A DNA stretch of 28,287 nucleotides. Origin: an uncultured Candidatus Saccharibacteria bacterium. GTDB lineage: Bacteria > Patescibacteriota > Saccharimonadia > Saccharimonadales > Saccharimonadaceae. A program made the translations under genes and the position numbers. The notes beneath the pieces were generated by a model. That model searched no databases, was not told where the DNA came from, and saw only the letters and a program-made list of their open reading frames with translations. The DNA lies in NCBI GenBank assembly GCA_937989565.1, contig CALKRM010000026.1, positions 1 to 28,287 of the forward strand. The letters run 5' to 3'. Of this stretch, positions 14,566 through 23,417 are shown piece after piece. Each line of letters starts with the position of its first letter. Positions within the stretch are counted from its first letter, which is position 1.

Positions 14566-15810
14566 TCACCGAATAATACTATAGCCCATATTGGATATTG
14601 CCCGATTTTGCCGTGACCACGCATCTACGATAATCGGCCGCACCTGCTCATACCATGACCTAATAGATTCTGCCTTCTCTGGGCTAAGATTTTTCACCGC
14701 AGCCTCAATCATACGATCTGTATCATATTGACTAAGACTTTTAGCACCCTTCCCTCTAAGCCTAGCTGCACCTTTTTGAATTTTATTAGCAATACCATGT
14801 CGATTTATATTGAGTTTAACTTCACGCTCGCCGTAACCTTGTAAACACTCTACCCTATCAATCTCGCCGTCTTTATCAAAATAAGCAGTTGGCGTCTGAC
14901 GTTCAATATCCGCCGTTCTATAATCCTCTAAAATTTGGTTCGCTTCATCTTCGCCTATCTCTCCTGTCCTTAAGGCAAAACCTATAGCAGCTTCAAATTT
15001 TTCTGGCGAAGGAAAGTGCCGTTTCAATGTATCGCCCTCGACAACACGAAACCCCAAATCTCCCTTCGATTTCGGTGCGCAATAACACATACCACCTAAG
15101 AATATTCTTAGCTCCTCTCTCCGGCTAGAGTCCATGTATGTATATCGAACAACTTTGTTCTCAGTATAAATATTCTCTTTAGGGATCTCAACAACCGGCA
15201 GACCAGTTCTACGCCCAAGACCAAGCATATTCGCCGCCAGATCAGAATCAACAGGTTTTTTTCGAGAGTCTACCTTATAGAAAAACCCAACAGCCCTTAA
15301 TCCACTACGACCAAGCGCTATAACTTCATTATAAGTATGCGGTGAACTGCATTCAAGCAATTGGTCCGGCGAGAGCAGTCCTCTAGATTGCCCTTGAGTT
15401 ATAAGGCGGTCTCTATAGCTATTTAGCACACCAGCATCAGTAGGCGAGGTAAGCACAACGCTCGATTCAGGGGCAGCCACGATAATGCCAGCACCCCCCC
15501 ATGTAGCAGTGTGGTCCTGATCTATCAGCGACATGCTTAACGACACCCTTTCATCAATCCTCTCTGGCTCCTTAAATACATCGATTGATTGATCACCCAC
15601 CTCATCAGTAACAGTCCCTTCGTCCTGCGTTACCAGATTATTAAGAATAAGGGCATTACCTCTAGCATAGGGATTAAAAGCATGTACTAAATAGCGAAAG
15701 TCATCAGGATTATGCTTAACAGGGTCAGTCGCCTGACCCCAATACACAGGTTCATCTTCGTGAATGCTGTAAGGTTTTTGGTTCGTAGGCTCTGATAATT
15801 CAAATGACAT
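14566..15810 (-). CDS. Uncharacterised 414-residue soluble protein
   Basis: I do not recognise a family with confidence. No signal peptide or membrane helix is visible. Residues about 39-60 read RYLVHAFNPYARGNALILNN, then RVSLSMSLIDQD (about 88-99), a glycine-rich AGIIVAAPESSVVLTSP (about 107-123) and PHTYNEVIALGRSGLRAVGF (about 158-177). The C-terminal third is basic and helical, ending at a TGA. The spacing of these blocks recalls uncharacterised effector-like proteins I have seen, but I cannot verify that. It has a strong own promoter with the ATG at +2, codon use richer in AGA/AGG than the adjacent prfB, and a seven-G run in the coding strand. It stands alone between prfB and hpt, and is probably accessory. 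Confidence 0.75.
   Translation of the reverse strand: MSFELSEPTNQKPYSIHEDEPVYWGQATDPVKHNPDDFRYLVHAFNPYARGNALILNNLVTQDEGTVTDEVGDQSIDVFKEPERIDERVSLSMSLIDQDHTATWGGAGIIVAAPESSVVLTSPTDAGVLNSYRDRLITQGQSRGLLSPDQLLECSSPHTYNEVIALGRSGLRAVGFFYKVDSRKKPVDSDLAANMLGLGRRTGLPVVEIPKENIYTENKVVRYTYMDSSRREELRIFLGGMCYCAPKSKGDLGFRVVEGDTLKRHFPSPEKFEAAIGFALRTGEIGEDEANQILEDYRTADIERQTPTAYFDKDGEIDRVECLQGYGEREVKLNINRHGIANKIQKGAARLRGKGAKSLSQYDTDRMIEAAVKNLSPEKAESIRSWYEQVRPIIVDAWSRQNRAISNMGYSIIR
15494..15500 (-). repeat. Seven-base G tract inside the unknown gene
   Basis: C7 on the plus strand, G7 in the coding strand, within codons for TWGGAG. It is in frame here; a one-base change would truncate the protein at about residue 110. 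Confidence 0.5.
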
Positions 15811-15817
15811 ATTTTAT

Positions 15818-15846
15818 ATTATACACTATATATAGACATAAGTCAA
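15818..15846 (-). promoter_or_regulatory. Promoter TTGACT-N17-TATAAT of the unknown gene
   Basis: -35 TTGACT (15846-15841), 17-bp spacer, perfect -10 TATAAT (15823-15818). The predicted start point at 15811 gives a 1-nt leader. Same hexamers and spacing as the promoter at 8842-8870. Confidence 0.78.
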
Positions 15847-15886
15847 TAACACATTCTGCCGTACCATTTTTCAACGCTCAATTCTC

Positions 15887-15895
15887 TGTTAAAAT
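15887..15895 (+). promoter_or_regulatory. hpt promoter (TGT-TAAAAT)
   Basis: Extended -10 TGT-TAAAAT (hexamer 15890-15895). The predicted start point at 15902 is the A of the start codon. No clear -35. Confidence 0.6.
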
Positions 15896-15901
15896 AAAAA
15901 G

Positions 15902-16441
15902 ATGTATAAAGATATTGAGAAAATTCTATTTACGAACGAAGAAATAAAAACGGCAGTTCAGAAACTTGGGAAAAAATTGACCGAGGATTATCACGATAAA
16001 AATCCTGTCATCGTGGGTATTTTACGCGGCGCGGCACCGTTTATGATCGACTTGATACAAGCGATGGATTGCTATATGGAAATTGATTTCATGGCAGTCT
16101 CCAGTTACGGCGATGACACAAAATCTTCTGGATCTGTAAAAATCATCAAAGATTTGGATACTGACGTAACGGATAGACATGTGTTGATAGTTGAGGACAT
16201 AATTGACAGCGGTCGAACCGCCCAAGCGCTAAGAGAATTATTTGCCGCAAAAAATGCTGTGTCGGTAAAAATATGCTCGCTATTAGACAAACCAGCTCGG
16301 CGCGAAGTTGACGCAAAAGCCGATTATGTCGGTATTGATACACCGAATGAATTTGTCGTTGGCTACGGTCTGGATTTTCGCCAGCAATATCGCAACTTAC
16401 CATACATCGGCGTCTTAAAACCAGAAGTTTATCAAGATTAA
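15902..16441 (+). CDS. hpt: Hypoxanthine phosphoribosyltransferase
   Basis: 179 residues. It salvages hypoxanthine/guanine with PRPP to make IMP/GMP, important for an organism likely unable to make purines. The PRPP-binding signature [14 protein letters not shown] is at 94-107. The flexible-loop segment [15 protein letters not shown] is at 67-81, the N-terminal [14 protein letters not shown] at 38-51, and a C-terminal [19 protein letters not shown] is typical of HPRT. Length is as expected. It has its own leaderless promoter. Its stop codon overlaps that of convergent murD by 3-4 nt, with no terminator visible between them. Confidence 0.95.
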   Translation: MYKDIEKILFTNEEIKTAVQKLGKKLTEDYHDKNPVIVGILRGAAPFMIDLIQAMDCYMEIDFMAVSSYGDDTKSSGSVKIIKDLDTDVTDRHVLIVEDIIDSGRTAQALRELFAAKNAVSVKICSLLDKPARREVDAKADYVGIDTPNEFVVGYGLDFRQQYRNLPYIGVLKPEVYQD

Positions 16442-17682
16442 AGCTCTTCTACGGCGGCGACAAATTGCTCGCCACGATCAGAATAACTCTTAAACATATC
16501 AAAGCTGGCAGCCGCTGGACTAAGAATCACCACGTCGCCAGATTGCGCTTTATTTTTGGCCGATTTGGCAACTTCTTTCATTCCTGCCATATTCAATTGG
16601 ACAATATCGCAATCAACTTTTTCTTCCCTTAAAACTTCCCTAATTTCATCAGAGTTGGCGCCATTGATAATTATCAGTCGCATATTTTGCCTGGCAATTT
16701 CTTTTGCTAGTTCAGAATAATCCGCGCCTTTATCCGAGCCACCCAAAATCAAAATTTTCGGCTCCGCAAAAGCTTTTAACGCCGCAATCGCACTGCCCGG
16801 AGTGGTCGAAATACTGTCATCGTAATATTTCACGCCGTATTTTTCAGCAACAAACTTCAATCGATGCGGCAGCCCCGTAAACTCACTAAGCCCCTTCTTT
16901 ATCTCATCATCCGACACGTTCGGCAAAATCGATTTCACTGCCGCTATCGCCGCGCAAGCATTGTCGACATTATGCTTCCCTGGCAAGCGAATCGCAGAAA
17001 TTATATCGTCCGAGAGAACAAATGGATATTCCTTTTTCTGTGCCAAACTCGCATCTGCAATCGACGAGCTAAACTCATTTTGAGAATTATAGACAACATA
17101 ATCGTCCGCAGTTTGGAACTTGGCAATATTCGCCTTTGCTGCCAAATAGTCATTAAAATCAGCGTGGACGTTCAAGTGGTCAGGTTCAATCATCAGCACC
17201 ACAGCAATGTGCGGAGATTTCTGCAAATCCCACAATTGAAAACTGGACAATTCGTAAACAACAATGTCATTTTTCTCAATTTTTGGCAAAATATCCAAAG
17301 CTGGCACGCCAATATTTCCTACCAAATGAACGGTTTTACCTGCCGCGCGCAAAATCGACGAGATAAAACTACACGTCGTCCCCTTGCCTTTTGTGCCAGT
17401 CACGCCAATTATAGTCGCTGGGCAATTGGCAAAAAACTCATTAGTCGCCGACCAAATTTGACCGTTAGTCTTTATCTTTTTGGGCGGAAGGCTTGGTGAC
17501 CTAACGATTAAATCCGCGCTCTCCAGCCTCGAAAATCCCGTCTGATAAGCCACATTTTCCGGCAAATTATCTACTTTTTCACGCTCGTCCGCCACTAAAA
17601 AATCAGCTTCCGGAAATTTCTCCCGAAAATATCGCAAATTAGATTGACCTTCGACACCAAAACCAGCAATGACTATTTTCAT
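16438..17682 (-). CDS. murD: UDP-N-acetylmuramoylalanine-D-glutamate ligase
   Basis: 414 residues. It adds D-Glu to UDP-MurNAc-L-Ala in the cytoplasm. Rossmann-like N-terminus [18 protein letters not shown] (2-19). The ATP loop [15 protein letters not shown] (93-107) has Lys in place of the usual Asn and an inserted Gly, recalling FolC-type loops. Next come YELSSFQLW and the [20 protein letters not shown] block, where Mur ligases carry the carbamylated Lys/His. Then [24 protein letters not shown] and [17 protein letters not shown], which is diagnostic of MurD. Its ATG coincides with the predicted start point. Confidence 0.93.
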   Translation of the reverse strand: MKIVIAGFGVEGQSNLRYFREKFPEADFLVADEREKVDNLPENVAYQTGFSRLESADLIVRSPSLPPKKIKTNGQIWSATNEFFANCPATIIGVTGTKGKGTTCSFISSILRAAGKTVHLVGNIGVPALDILPKIEKNDIVVYELSSFQLWDLQKSPHIAVVLMIEPDHLNVHADFNDYLAAKANIAKFQTADDYVVYNSQNEFSSSIADASLAQKKEYPFVLSDDIISAIRLPGKHNVDNACAAIAAVKSILPNVSDDEIKKGLSEFTGLPHRLKFVAEKYGVKYYDDSISTTPGSAIAALKAFAEPKILILGGSDKGADYSELAKEIARQNMRLIIINGANSDEIREVLREEKVDCDIVQLNMAGMKEVAKSAKNKAQSGDVVILSPAAASFDMFKSYSDRGEQFVAAVEEL

Positions 17683-17688
17683 AACCTG

Positions 17689-17697
17689 ATTATATCA
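17689..17697 (-). promoter_or_regulatory. murD promoter (TGA-TATAAT)
   Basis: Perfect extended -10 (hexamer 17694-17689 preceded by TGA). The predicted start point at 17682 is the first base of the murD start codon. Confidence 0.68.
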
Positions 17698-17718
17698 CGG
17701 GCAATTTACGATTACACC

Positions 17719-18996
17719 CTAAAACAGCTTGTCGAGCTTATCGTATAGCTTTGTTAATAGCTCTTTTTCTTCCGAAGTAACTGCTGCCAACGTCCATGTG
17801 TTGGATGCAAAAAATTGACGAGCCGTTTCAATCAACTGATCAGGAGTTACTGCCAAAATAGAATCTGGAACGGCAGCATAATCTCTCACGAAATCATCAG
17901 CAAAATATCGTCCTACATAGAAATTACTTACTTGCCCAACAGTTTGAGCACCCATTTGATAACGACCCAACGAATACGACTTCACACTTTCCAAATCTTC
18001 TTCAGAAATAGATCCAGCCAAAACTTTCTTTAATTCTCTCACGATAATATCAAAGAGTTTTTCTGCAGTTTCGACGTTTACTTGTCCACCAAAATCCCAA
18101 GCCGAATCGTAAAAACCAACCGACGTATCACTAAAAATACCATACGCCAAGCCTTTTTTACGAGCCGCGCCAAAAATCCGTGAGCTCATCGTGCCAGTCA
18201 GAATGTGGTTCAATGCGTTCATAGCCGTGACTTCTTCATCGCTTAACTCGCGCGGAATCATCATCGACCAGCCAAACGTCAAATTAGTCGCCTCTTTTCG
18301 CTTAACTAAGACTGGGTTAGCCCTGCGTGGTTCGTCGCGCGGAATAACGAATCGCTCGCCCGTCTCTAATTGCCAGCCCTCAAGATGTTCTTTAATAGCT
18401 GCTTTTCGTCCAGCCATTTTTCCAGCCACCACAAACCGCATATTCTTCAAAGTATGCGTTCGCTTGTGATGATTTTTAATGTCTTTCAGCTCAATATTAG
18501 CAATTGTTTTTAGGCGCTGATTATACGTCAAAATATCTTCACCCAGCGCCTGCTGAATACGCGGCCACATCACGCGGTTGTGATTGTTAAGATAACCGGT
18601 TAATTCAGAGCGAACATTACCCTTTTCCGCCTCAAGCTCATCAGCGTTGAATCGCGGCGTTGTAATAGCCAGCCTCTGAAGCTCCAAAATCCTATCCCAC
18701 TCAAAATCCGCACAAATCGCTTCATAAACCATTGAATAGTCAGAAGTGTAAGCGTTGTGATAAGCACCGTTCTTGGTAAACTCCTGCTCATAATTGTGCT
18801 CCGAACGAAACTTTTCATTCGCACCGAACGCCATATGCTCCATAATGTGAGCCGTTTCATAAATATCTTTATTCAGAACGTAGCGATTTCCCGCCCTGAA
18901 TTGTACCTGAAAACTCATTACCGTAGCATCTGGAACGTCAATCAACAAGCCGCGCGCACCATTCTTCAGTCTAATTTCCTCAACTGTATGTTTCAT
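17719..18996 (-). CDS. M16 family zinc metallopeptidase
   Basis: 425 residues. The inverted zinc motif HxxEH is present as HIMEH (His50, Glu53, His54). The third ligand is probably Glu131, 76 residues later, within the family spacing. The C-terminal M16 half follows, with PRRANPVLVKRKEATNLTFG and the GTMSSRIFGAARKKGLAYGI segment (R/Y substrate-binding pair). It resembles YmxG/PqqL-type M16B enzymes, which degrade or process peptides. No signal peptide, so it is cytoplasmic. The ATG lies 15 nt after the secA stop with no promoter, so it is co-transcribed with secA; the ribosome-binding site is weak. Confidence 0.92.
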   Translation of the reverse strand: MKHTVEEIRLKNGARGLLIDVPDATVMSFQVQFRAGNRYVLNKDIYETAHIMEHMAFGANEKFRSEHNYEQEFTKNGAYHNAYTSDYSMVYEAICADFEWDRILELQRLAITTPRFNADELEAEKGNVRSELTGYLNNHNRVMWPRIQQALGEDILTYNQRLKTIANIELKDIKNHHKRTHTLKNMRFVVAGKMAGRKAAIKEHLEGWQLETGERFVIPRDEPRRANPVLVKRKEATNLTFGWSMMIPRELSDEEVTAMNALNHILTGTMSSRIFGAARKKGLAYGIFSDTSVGFYDSAWDFGGQVNVETAEKLFDIIVRELKKVLAGSISEEDLESVKSYSLGRYQMGAQTVGQVSNFYVGRYFADDFVRDYAAVPDSILAVTPDQLIETARQFFASNTWTLAAVTSEEKELLTKLYDKLDKLF

Positions 18997-19011
18997 TGCC
19001 TAATTCTCTGA

Positions 19012-21642
19012 TTATTTACGATTTTTCTTACGGTTCTGTCGCTGAGCCTTTTTCTTCTTTCGAGCTTGATTCTTCGCACGATTTGATTCCGCACTAGTCT
19101 TGCCCTTTTTCACAGAGAAGTCATCGTCGCGATTTTCCTCGCCCGAACCAATTTCATTTACGCCACGCTCAACGGCATTTTCCGCCAACCTAGTTAGTTC
19201 AGTGTCATATTCGTCATCTTGAGATTGACGAACTGTAGCGTCGGCTTTATGAATATTAAATATCGTCGTCAAGACTTCATCACGGAGATTAGCCTGCAAA
19301 CTCTCAAACAACTTTTGGGATTCTGATCGATATTCCACCAAAGGATCGCGCTGTCCAACACTTCGCCAGTGAATTCCCTCGCGCAAATGTTGCATATTTT
19401 CCAAATGTTGCATCCATAATGTGTCCAACACCGCCATGTAAACTTCGCGCTCAACTCCACGCAAATCATCGGCGCCAATCTCACGCTCTTTCTCCGCGTA
19501 AGCTTCTTCAGCCAACTCCAGCGCCTTCTCATAGCGCAAACGATCTTTCTTTTCCTTGCCAACCTTTTCAATTTTTTCCTTATCAACCGGGAAAATAACC
19601 GAGAAATCCTCGACAAACTTTGGATTATTCTTTGATGGAAGAGTTGTCAATTCGTGAACTTTAGCTCGCAATAATCGCTCAATTTCTGGCTTAATATTAT
19701 CGCCTTCCAAAATCCTACGTCGCATAACATAAACGACGCGACGATGACGGTTAATTACATTGTCGTATTGAACAACATTTTTGCGCGTATCAAAATTGTA
19801 GCCTTCAACTCGCTTCTGGGCAGCTTCCAGAGTTTTCGAAACAGCCCGAGTTCTAATTGGAGTGTCGTCATCAACGCCCAGCCTATCCATCAACGACGCA
19901 ATTCGCTCACCCTGGAAAATTCGCATCAAATCATCTTCGGTCGAAACGTAAAACTGAGTCTCACCTGGGTCACCCTGGCGTCCGCCACGACCACGCAACT
20001 GATTGTCAATTCGGCGTGATTCGTGTCGCTCCGAACCGATAACAACCAGTCCGCCCAATTCCTTAACACCCTCACCAAGCTTAATGTCGGTACCACGACC
20101 AGCGATATTCGTAGCCAAAGTAATTGCGCCTTTTTCGCCGGCTTTCGCCACAATCGCAGCCTCACGCTCATTGTTCTTAGCGTTCAGAATCTCAAATTTA
20201 ATGCCTTCTTTTTCCAAATATTTGGCAATTTGTTCATTCTTTTCAATAGAGCCAGAACCAACCAGAACAGGACGACACTGCTTGTGGTAATCCTTAATCG
20301 CCTCAGCGACAGCTTTAAGTTTGGCCTTTTCAGTCTTGAAAATCAGATCTTCCTTATCCTCGCGAATAACTGGTTTGTTCGGTGGAATTTGAATAACGTC
20401 AAGTGAATAAATTTGCTGGAACTCTTCGGCTTCAGTGAACGCCGTACCAGTCATGCCGCTCAATTTATTATACAAACGGAAATAATTCTGGAATGAGATT
20501 GTCGCTAGAGTCATACTCTCTTCTAATACCGGAACGCCTTCTTTTGCCTCAATTGCCTGATGCAAACCTTCGTTGTAGCGGCGACCCTGCATCAAACGAC
20601 CAGTGTGTTCGTCAACGATGATCACCTCGCCGTCATTGGTTACGACATAATCCTTATCACGCTTGAACAATGTCTGTGCTCGCAAAGCCTGGTCCATGTG
20701 ATAAACACTACGCACGTGATCTGGTGTGTACAAGTTTTTTATTCCCAACAATTTCTGTACTTTTTCAACACCTTCATCAGTCAAGGCAACACTTCGGCGC
20801 TTCTCATCCAAAACGTAATCTTCTGGAACCAACTTCGCGGCGATTTTAGCAAATGTGTAATAATTGTCAGGATTTTCAGCCGCTGGAGCAGAGATGATAA
20901 GTGGCGTACGAGCTTCGTCGATCAAAATTGAGTCGACCTCGTCAACGATTGCAAAGTTCAATTCACGCTGCCTGAGCAAATCAACGTCGTTAACCATGTT
21001 GTCGCGCAAATAGTCAAAGCCAAACTCGTTGTTAGTTCCGTAAGTAATGTCCGCAGCATAAGCTTCTTTACGCGAAACTGGACGAAGTTTTCGCATTCGA
21101 GGATCGTCGTGATGCTCATTGTCGTAATCTTTATCATAAACAAATGACGCTTCGTTAATAATCACACCAGTAGTCAAGCCTAAGAAATCATACACTTGAC
21201 CCATCCAGCCAGCGTCGCGCTGAGCCAAATAGTCATTAACTGTCACCACGTGAACGCCCTTGCCCTCCAAAGCATTCAAGTAAGTCGGCAGTGTCGCCAC
21301 AAGAGTCTTACCTTCACCAGTTTTCATCTCGGCAACGTTACCCTCATGAAGAACCATACCACCAATCAACTGCACATCATACGGACGCTCACCAATCACA
21401 CGCTTAGCGGCTTCCCTTGCCACAGCAAACGCATCCGGCAAAATCGTATCAAGCGTCACATTTTTCTTCGACAAACGCTTTTTCAACTCATCAGTCTGCA
21501 CCCGAAGTTCCTTATCTGACATCTTTTCATATTTGTCATTCAGACCGTTAATAACGTCAACTTGCTTACGCAACCGTTTCAAAATCTTCTTCTGTGGATC
21601 GCCAAAAATCTTACTCAGCGCTTTTTGTTGTGTAATTGCCAT
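19012..21642 (-). CDS. secA: Preprotein translocase ATPase SecA
   Basis: 876 residues from the ATG at 21642. It drives exported proteins through SecYEG. Walker A EMKTGEGKTLVATLP (about 105-119), NDYLAQRDAGWMG, the second-site GTNNEFGFDYLRDNM, Walker B FAIVDEVDSILIDEARTPLI, then TGTAFTEAEEF, NIAGRGTDIKLG and QLRGRGGRQGDPGETQFY. I chose the ATG at 21642 (MAITQQKALSKIFGDPQKK) because AAGG precedes it and SecA proteins begin there. The frame is open to a TTG at 21678 and an ATG at 21672. The C-terminus lacks the CxC zinc finger and ends in a long Lys/Arg/Gln-rich tail. It carries its own leadered promoter. Confidence 0.96.
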   Translation of the reverse strand: MAITQQKALSKIFGDPQKKILKRLRKQVDVINGLNDKYEKMSDKELRVQTDELKKRLSKKNVTLDTILPDAFAVAREAAKRVIGERPYDVQLIGGMVLHEGNVAEMKTGEGKTLVATLPTYLNALEGKGVHVVTVNDYLAQRDAGWMGQVYDFLGLTTGVIINEASFVYDKDYDNEHHDDPRMRKLRPVSRKEAYAADITYGTNNEFGFDYLRDNMVNDVDLLRQRELNFAIVDEVDSILIDEARTPLIISAPAAENPDNYYTFAKIAAKLVPEDYVLDEKRRSVALTDEGVEKVQKLLGIKNLYTPDHVRSVYHMDQALRAQTLFKRDKDYVVTNDGEVIIVDEHTGRLMQGRRYNEGLHQAIEAKEGVPVLEESMTLATISFQNYFRLYNKLSGMTGTAFTEAEEFQQIYSLDVIQIPPNKPVIREDKEDLIFKTEKAKLKAVAEAIKDYHKQCRPVLVGSGSIEKNEQIAKYLEKEGIKFEILNAKNNEREAAIVAKAGEKGAITLATNIAGRGTDIKLGEGVKELGGLVVIGSERHESRRIDNQLRGRGGRQGDPGETQFYVSTEDDLMRIFQGERIASLMDRLGVDDDTPIRTRAVSKTLEAAQKRVEGYNFDTRKNVVQYDNVINRHRRVVYVMRRRILEGDNIKPEIERLLRAKVHELTTLPSKNNPKFVEDFSVIFPVDKEKIEKVGKEKKDRLRYEKALELAEEAYAEKEREIGADDLRGVEREVYMAVLDTLWMQHLENMQHLREGIHWRSVGQRDPLVEYRSESQKLFESLQANLRDEVLTTIFNIHKADATVRQSQDDEYDTELTRLAENAVERGVNEIGSGEENRDDDFSVKKGKTSAESNRAKNQARKKKKAQRQNRKKNRK

Positions 21643-21689
21643 AAACCTTAAAACTCCCTCACTTTCAGGCATTTTCAAAAACTTCTTTT

Positions 21690-21695
21690 ATTATA
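21690..21695 (-). promoter_or_regulatory. secA -10 element (TATAAT)
   Basis: Perfect TATAAT, weak -35 (TTTCAA with a 16-bp spacer). The start point is near 21683, giving a leader of about 41 nt with AAGG before the ATG at 21642. Confidence 0.55.
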
Positions 21696-21710
21696 ACTTT
21701 TTTCGGGCAA

Positions 21711-21746
21711 TTTGAAAAGAAAAAGCGCCCAGAATCTGAACGCTTT
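21711..21746 (-). terminator. Terminator of hpf
   Basis: 11-bp stem (21746-21736 with 21732-21722, two G-U pairs) and a 3-nt loop, followed by TTTTCTTTTC. It separates hpf from secA. Confidence 0.75.
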
Positions 21747-21767
21747 CCTGTTAATTTCATCTATCAA

Positions 21768-22139
21768 TTATTTTCGACCGAAAGTTTGCTTTAGCTTCGC
21801 CAAAACTCCGCGACTTCCGCCAACGTGAGCCAGCACATCGTCTTTGTACTTACGAACTTGACCATTCAACCTAGCTTCAACAATATCCACTGCAGCCAAA
21901 ACGTTCATGGTTGAATCCTTAGCTATAATTTTCTTATCTGGCACATTGATGATAACTTCAACTTCGTACTTGTTGCCGCCAGGATTGTCAATCTGCTTAA
22001 TCTTAACGTCTGCAGACGCACTTTTTCGCGCGTGGCGTGGCAAGTATTTTCCCAGAGAACCAATTTTTCGCTCAACGTATTTTTTTGTTGTGGCGTTCAG
22101 CTCATATTTAACGCCAGTAATTGTAATATCCTTAATCAT
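21768..22139 (-). CDS. hpf: Ribosome hibernation-promoting factor (HPF/YfiA)
   Basis: 123 residues. It binds the decoding region of idle 30S subunits. N-terminal MIKDITITGVKYELNATTKK and KIGSLGKYLP, then the central strand ADVKIKQIDNPGGNKYEVEV and NMLAAVDIVEARL-type helix (MNVLAAVDIVEARLNGQVRK) match the family. Beyond the S30AE domain there is only a short basic tail, not the dimerisation domain of long HPF. A strong AGGAGG at 22149-22144 precedes the ATG. It has its own promoter overlapping the serS stop and a strong terminator. Confidence 0.92.
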   Translation of the reverse strand: MIKDITITGVKYELNATTKKYVERKIGSLGKYLPRHARKSASADVKIKQIDNPGGNKYEVEVIINVPDKKIIAKDSTMNVLAAVDIVEARLNGQVRKYKDDVLAHVGGSRGVLAKLKQTFGRK

Positions 22140-22168
22140 TTTTCCTCCTACTAACTAGTATGCTCTCT

Positions 22169-22177
22169 ATTATATCA
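22169..22177 (-). promoter_or_regulatory. hpf promoter (TGA-TATAAT)
   Basis: Perfect extended -10 overlapping the last codons and TAA of serS. Start point near 22162, leader of about 22 nt carrying AGGAGG. Confidence 0.65.
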
Positions 22178-23411
22178 CGTCACGACCATTCATATACGGA
22201 CGAAGTACTTTAGGGACAGTCAAAGTTCCATCTGGATTCTGGAAATTCTCCAAAATCACCACCAATGAGCGAGCCAGCGACACCGCAGTTCCGTTCAAAG
22301 TGTGAACAGATTCAATCGTGCCGTTTTCTCGACGAACTCGAATATTCAAACCACGAGCTTGATAATCAGTACAGTTCGAACAACTCGTCAGCTCACGGTA
22401 AGTTTGGTCAACTGGCGACCAATATTCAATGTCGTACTTCTTTGCAGCCGGCGCACCCAAATCGCCCGCCGCAATATTAACCACGTGATAAGAAATCCCA
22501 ATTTGCTGCCAAAGTGCCTCTTCAACGCTAAGAATTCTCTCATGAATCTCTTTAGATTGCTCAGGCAAACAAAACGCGTACATCTCCAACTTATTAAATT
22601 GGTGAACTCGGAACAGACCACGCGTGTGCTTTCCGTATGTTCCCGCCTCTTTTCGATAGCAAGGACTATATCCAACGTATAGCGATGGCAAATCTTTTTC
22701 ATCCAAAATCTCATCCGCGTGATAGCCGGTTAATGGCATTTCCGCCGTACCAATTAGCGTCAAATCTTCGCCGTCAACTACATATTCATTACTACCTTCG
22801 CCCTTTGGAGTGAAACCTGCGCCCTCAGCTGTTCGTAAATTGACCATATGCGGCACGGTCATAAATGTGAAGCCCTGCTTTGTTACATAATCCAAGGCAA
22901 ATTGAGTTACTGCATTTTCCAGCAAAGCCAAATCGCCCTTCAAATAATAAAACTTCGCGCCAGCCACCTTAGCGCCGCGCTCAAAGTCCACCCAGCCGCG
23001 ACTTACAGCGTAATCCAAATGGTCTTTTGCGCCAGTTTTGCAATCGCCATAAACTTTTACTTCAACAGAATCTTCTTCGCCACCCAAAGGCACGTCGTCA
23101 AAAGTGATATTCGGGACGTTTTTAAGAATTGCCGCAACTTTTTCCTCGGTCGACTTCAAATAACCCTCACGCTCCGCCAACTCAATCTTCAATTGTTTGC
23201 CCTGATCAATCAGTTCTTGGTCTGGTCGGCCGCCTTTCATTTTCGCTGAAATAACATTCCGCTGTTCGCGTAGCGCTTCAACCTGCTTCTGTAAATCGCG
23301 GCGCTCATCGTCTAATTGCAACAACACCGCAATATCAACTTTATAGCCTTTATCGTTTGCCGACTTTTGTACCAAATCGACATTTTCTCGAATGAACTTA
23401 ATGTCTAACAT
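22170..23411 (-). CDS. serS: Seryl-tRNA synthetase
   Basis: 413 residues. Charges tRNA-Ser. The N-terminal tRNA-binding helical arm (about 25-105; the DERRDLQKQVEALREQRNVI stretch) is followed by the class II core. TAEGAGFTPKGEGSNEYV (about 194-211) and LIGTAEMPLTGYHADEIL lead to motif 2, YSPCYRKEAGTYGKHTRGLF. The serine site and motif 3 appear as LTSCSNCTDYQARGLNIR and LNGTAVSLARSLVVILENFQ. Full length. Its ATG coincides with the predicted start point (leaderless). hpf follows directly. Confidence 0.96.
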   Translation of the reverse strand: MLDIKFIRENVDLVQKSANDKGYKVDIAVLLQLDDERRDLQKQVEALREQRNVISAKMKGGRPDQELIDQGKQLKIELAEREGYLKSTEEKVAAILKNVPNITFDDVPLGGEEDSVEVKVYGDCKTGAKDHLDYAVSRGWVDFERGAKVAGAKFYYLKGDLALLENAVTQFALDYVTKQGFTFMTVPHMVNLRTAEGAGFTPKGEGSNEYVVDGEDLTLIGTAEMPLTGYHADEILDEKDLPSLYVGYSPCYRKEAGTYGKHTRGLFRVHQFNKLEMYAFCLPEQSKEIHERILSVEEALWQQIGISYHVVNIAAGDLGAPAAKKYDIEYWSPVDQTYRELTSCSNCTDYQARGLNIRVRRENGTIESVHTLNGTAVSLARSLVVILENFQNPDGTLTVPKVLRPYMNGRDVI

Positions 23412-23417
23412 GTATCA

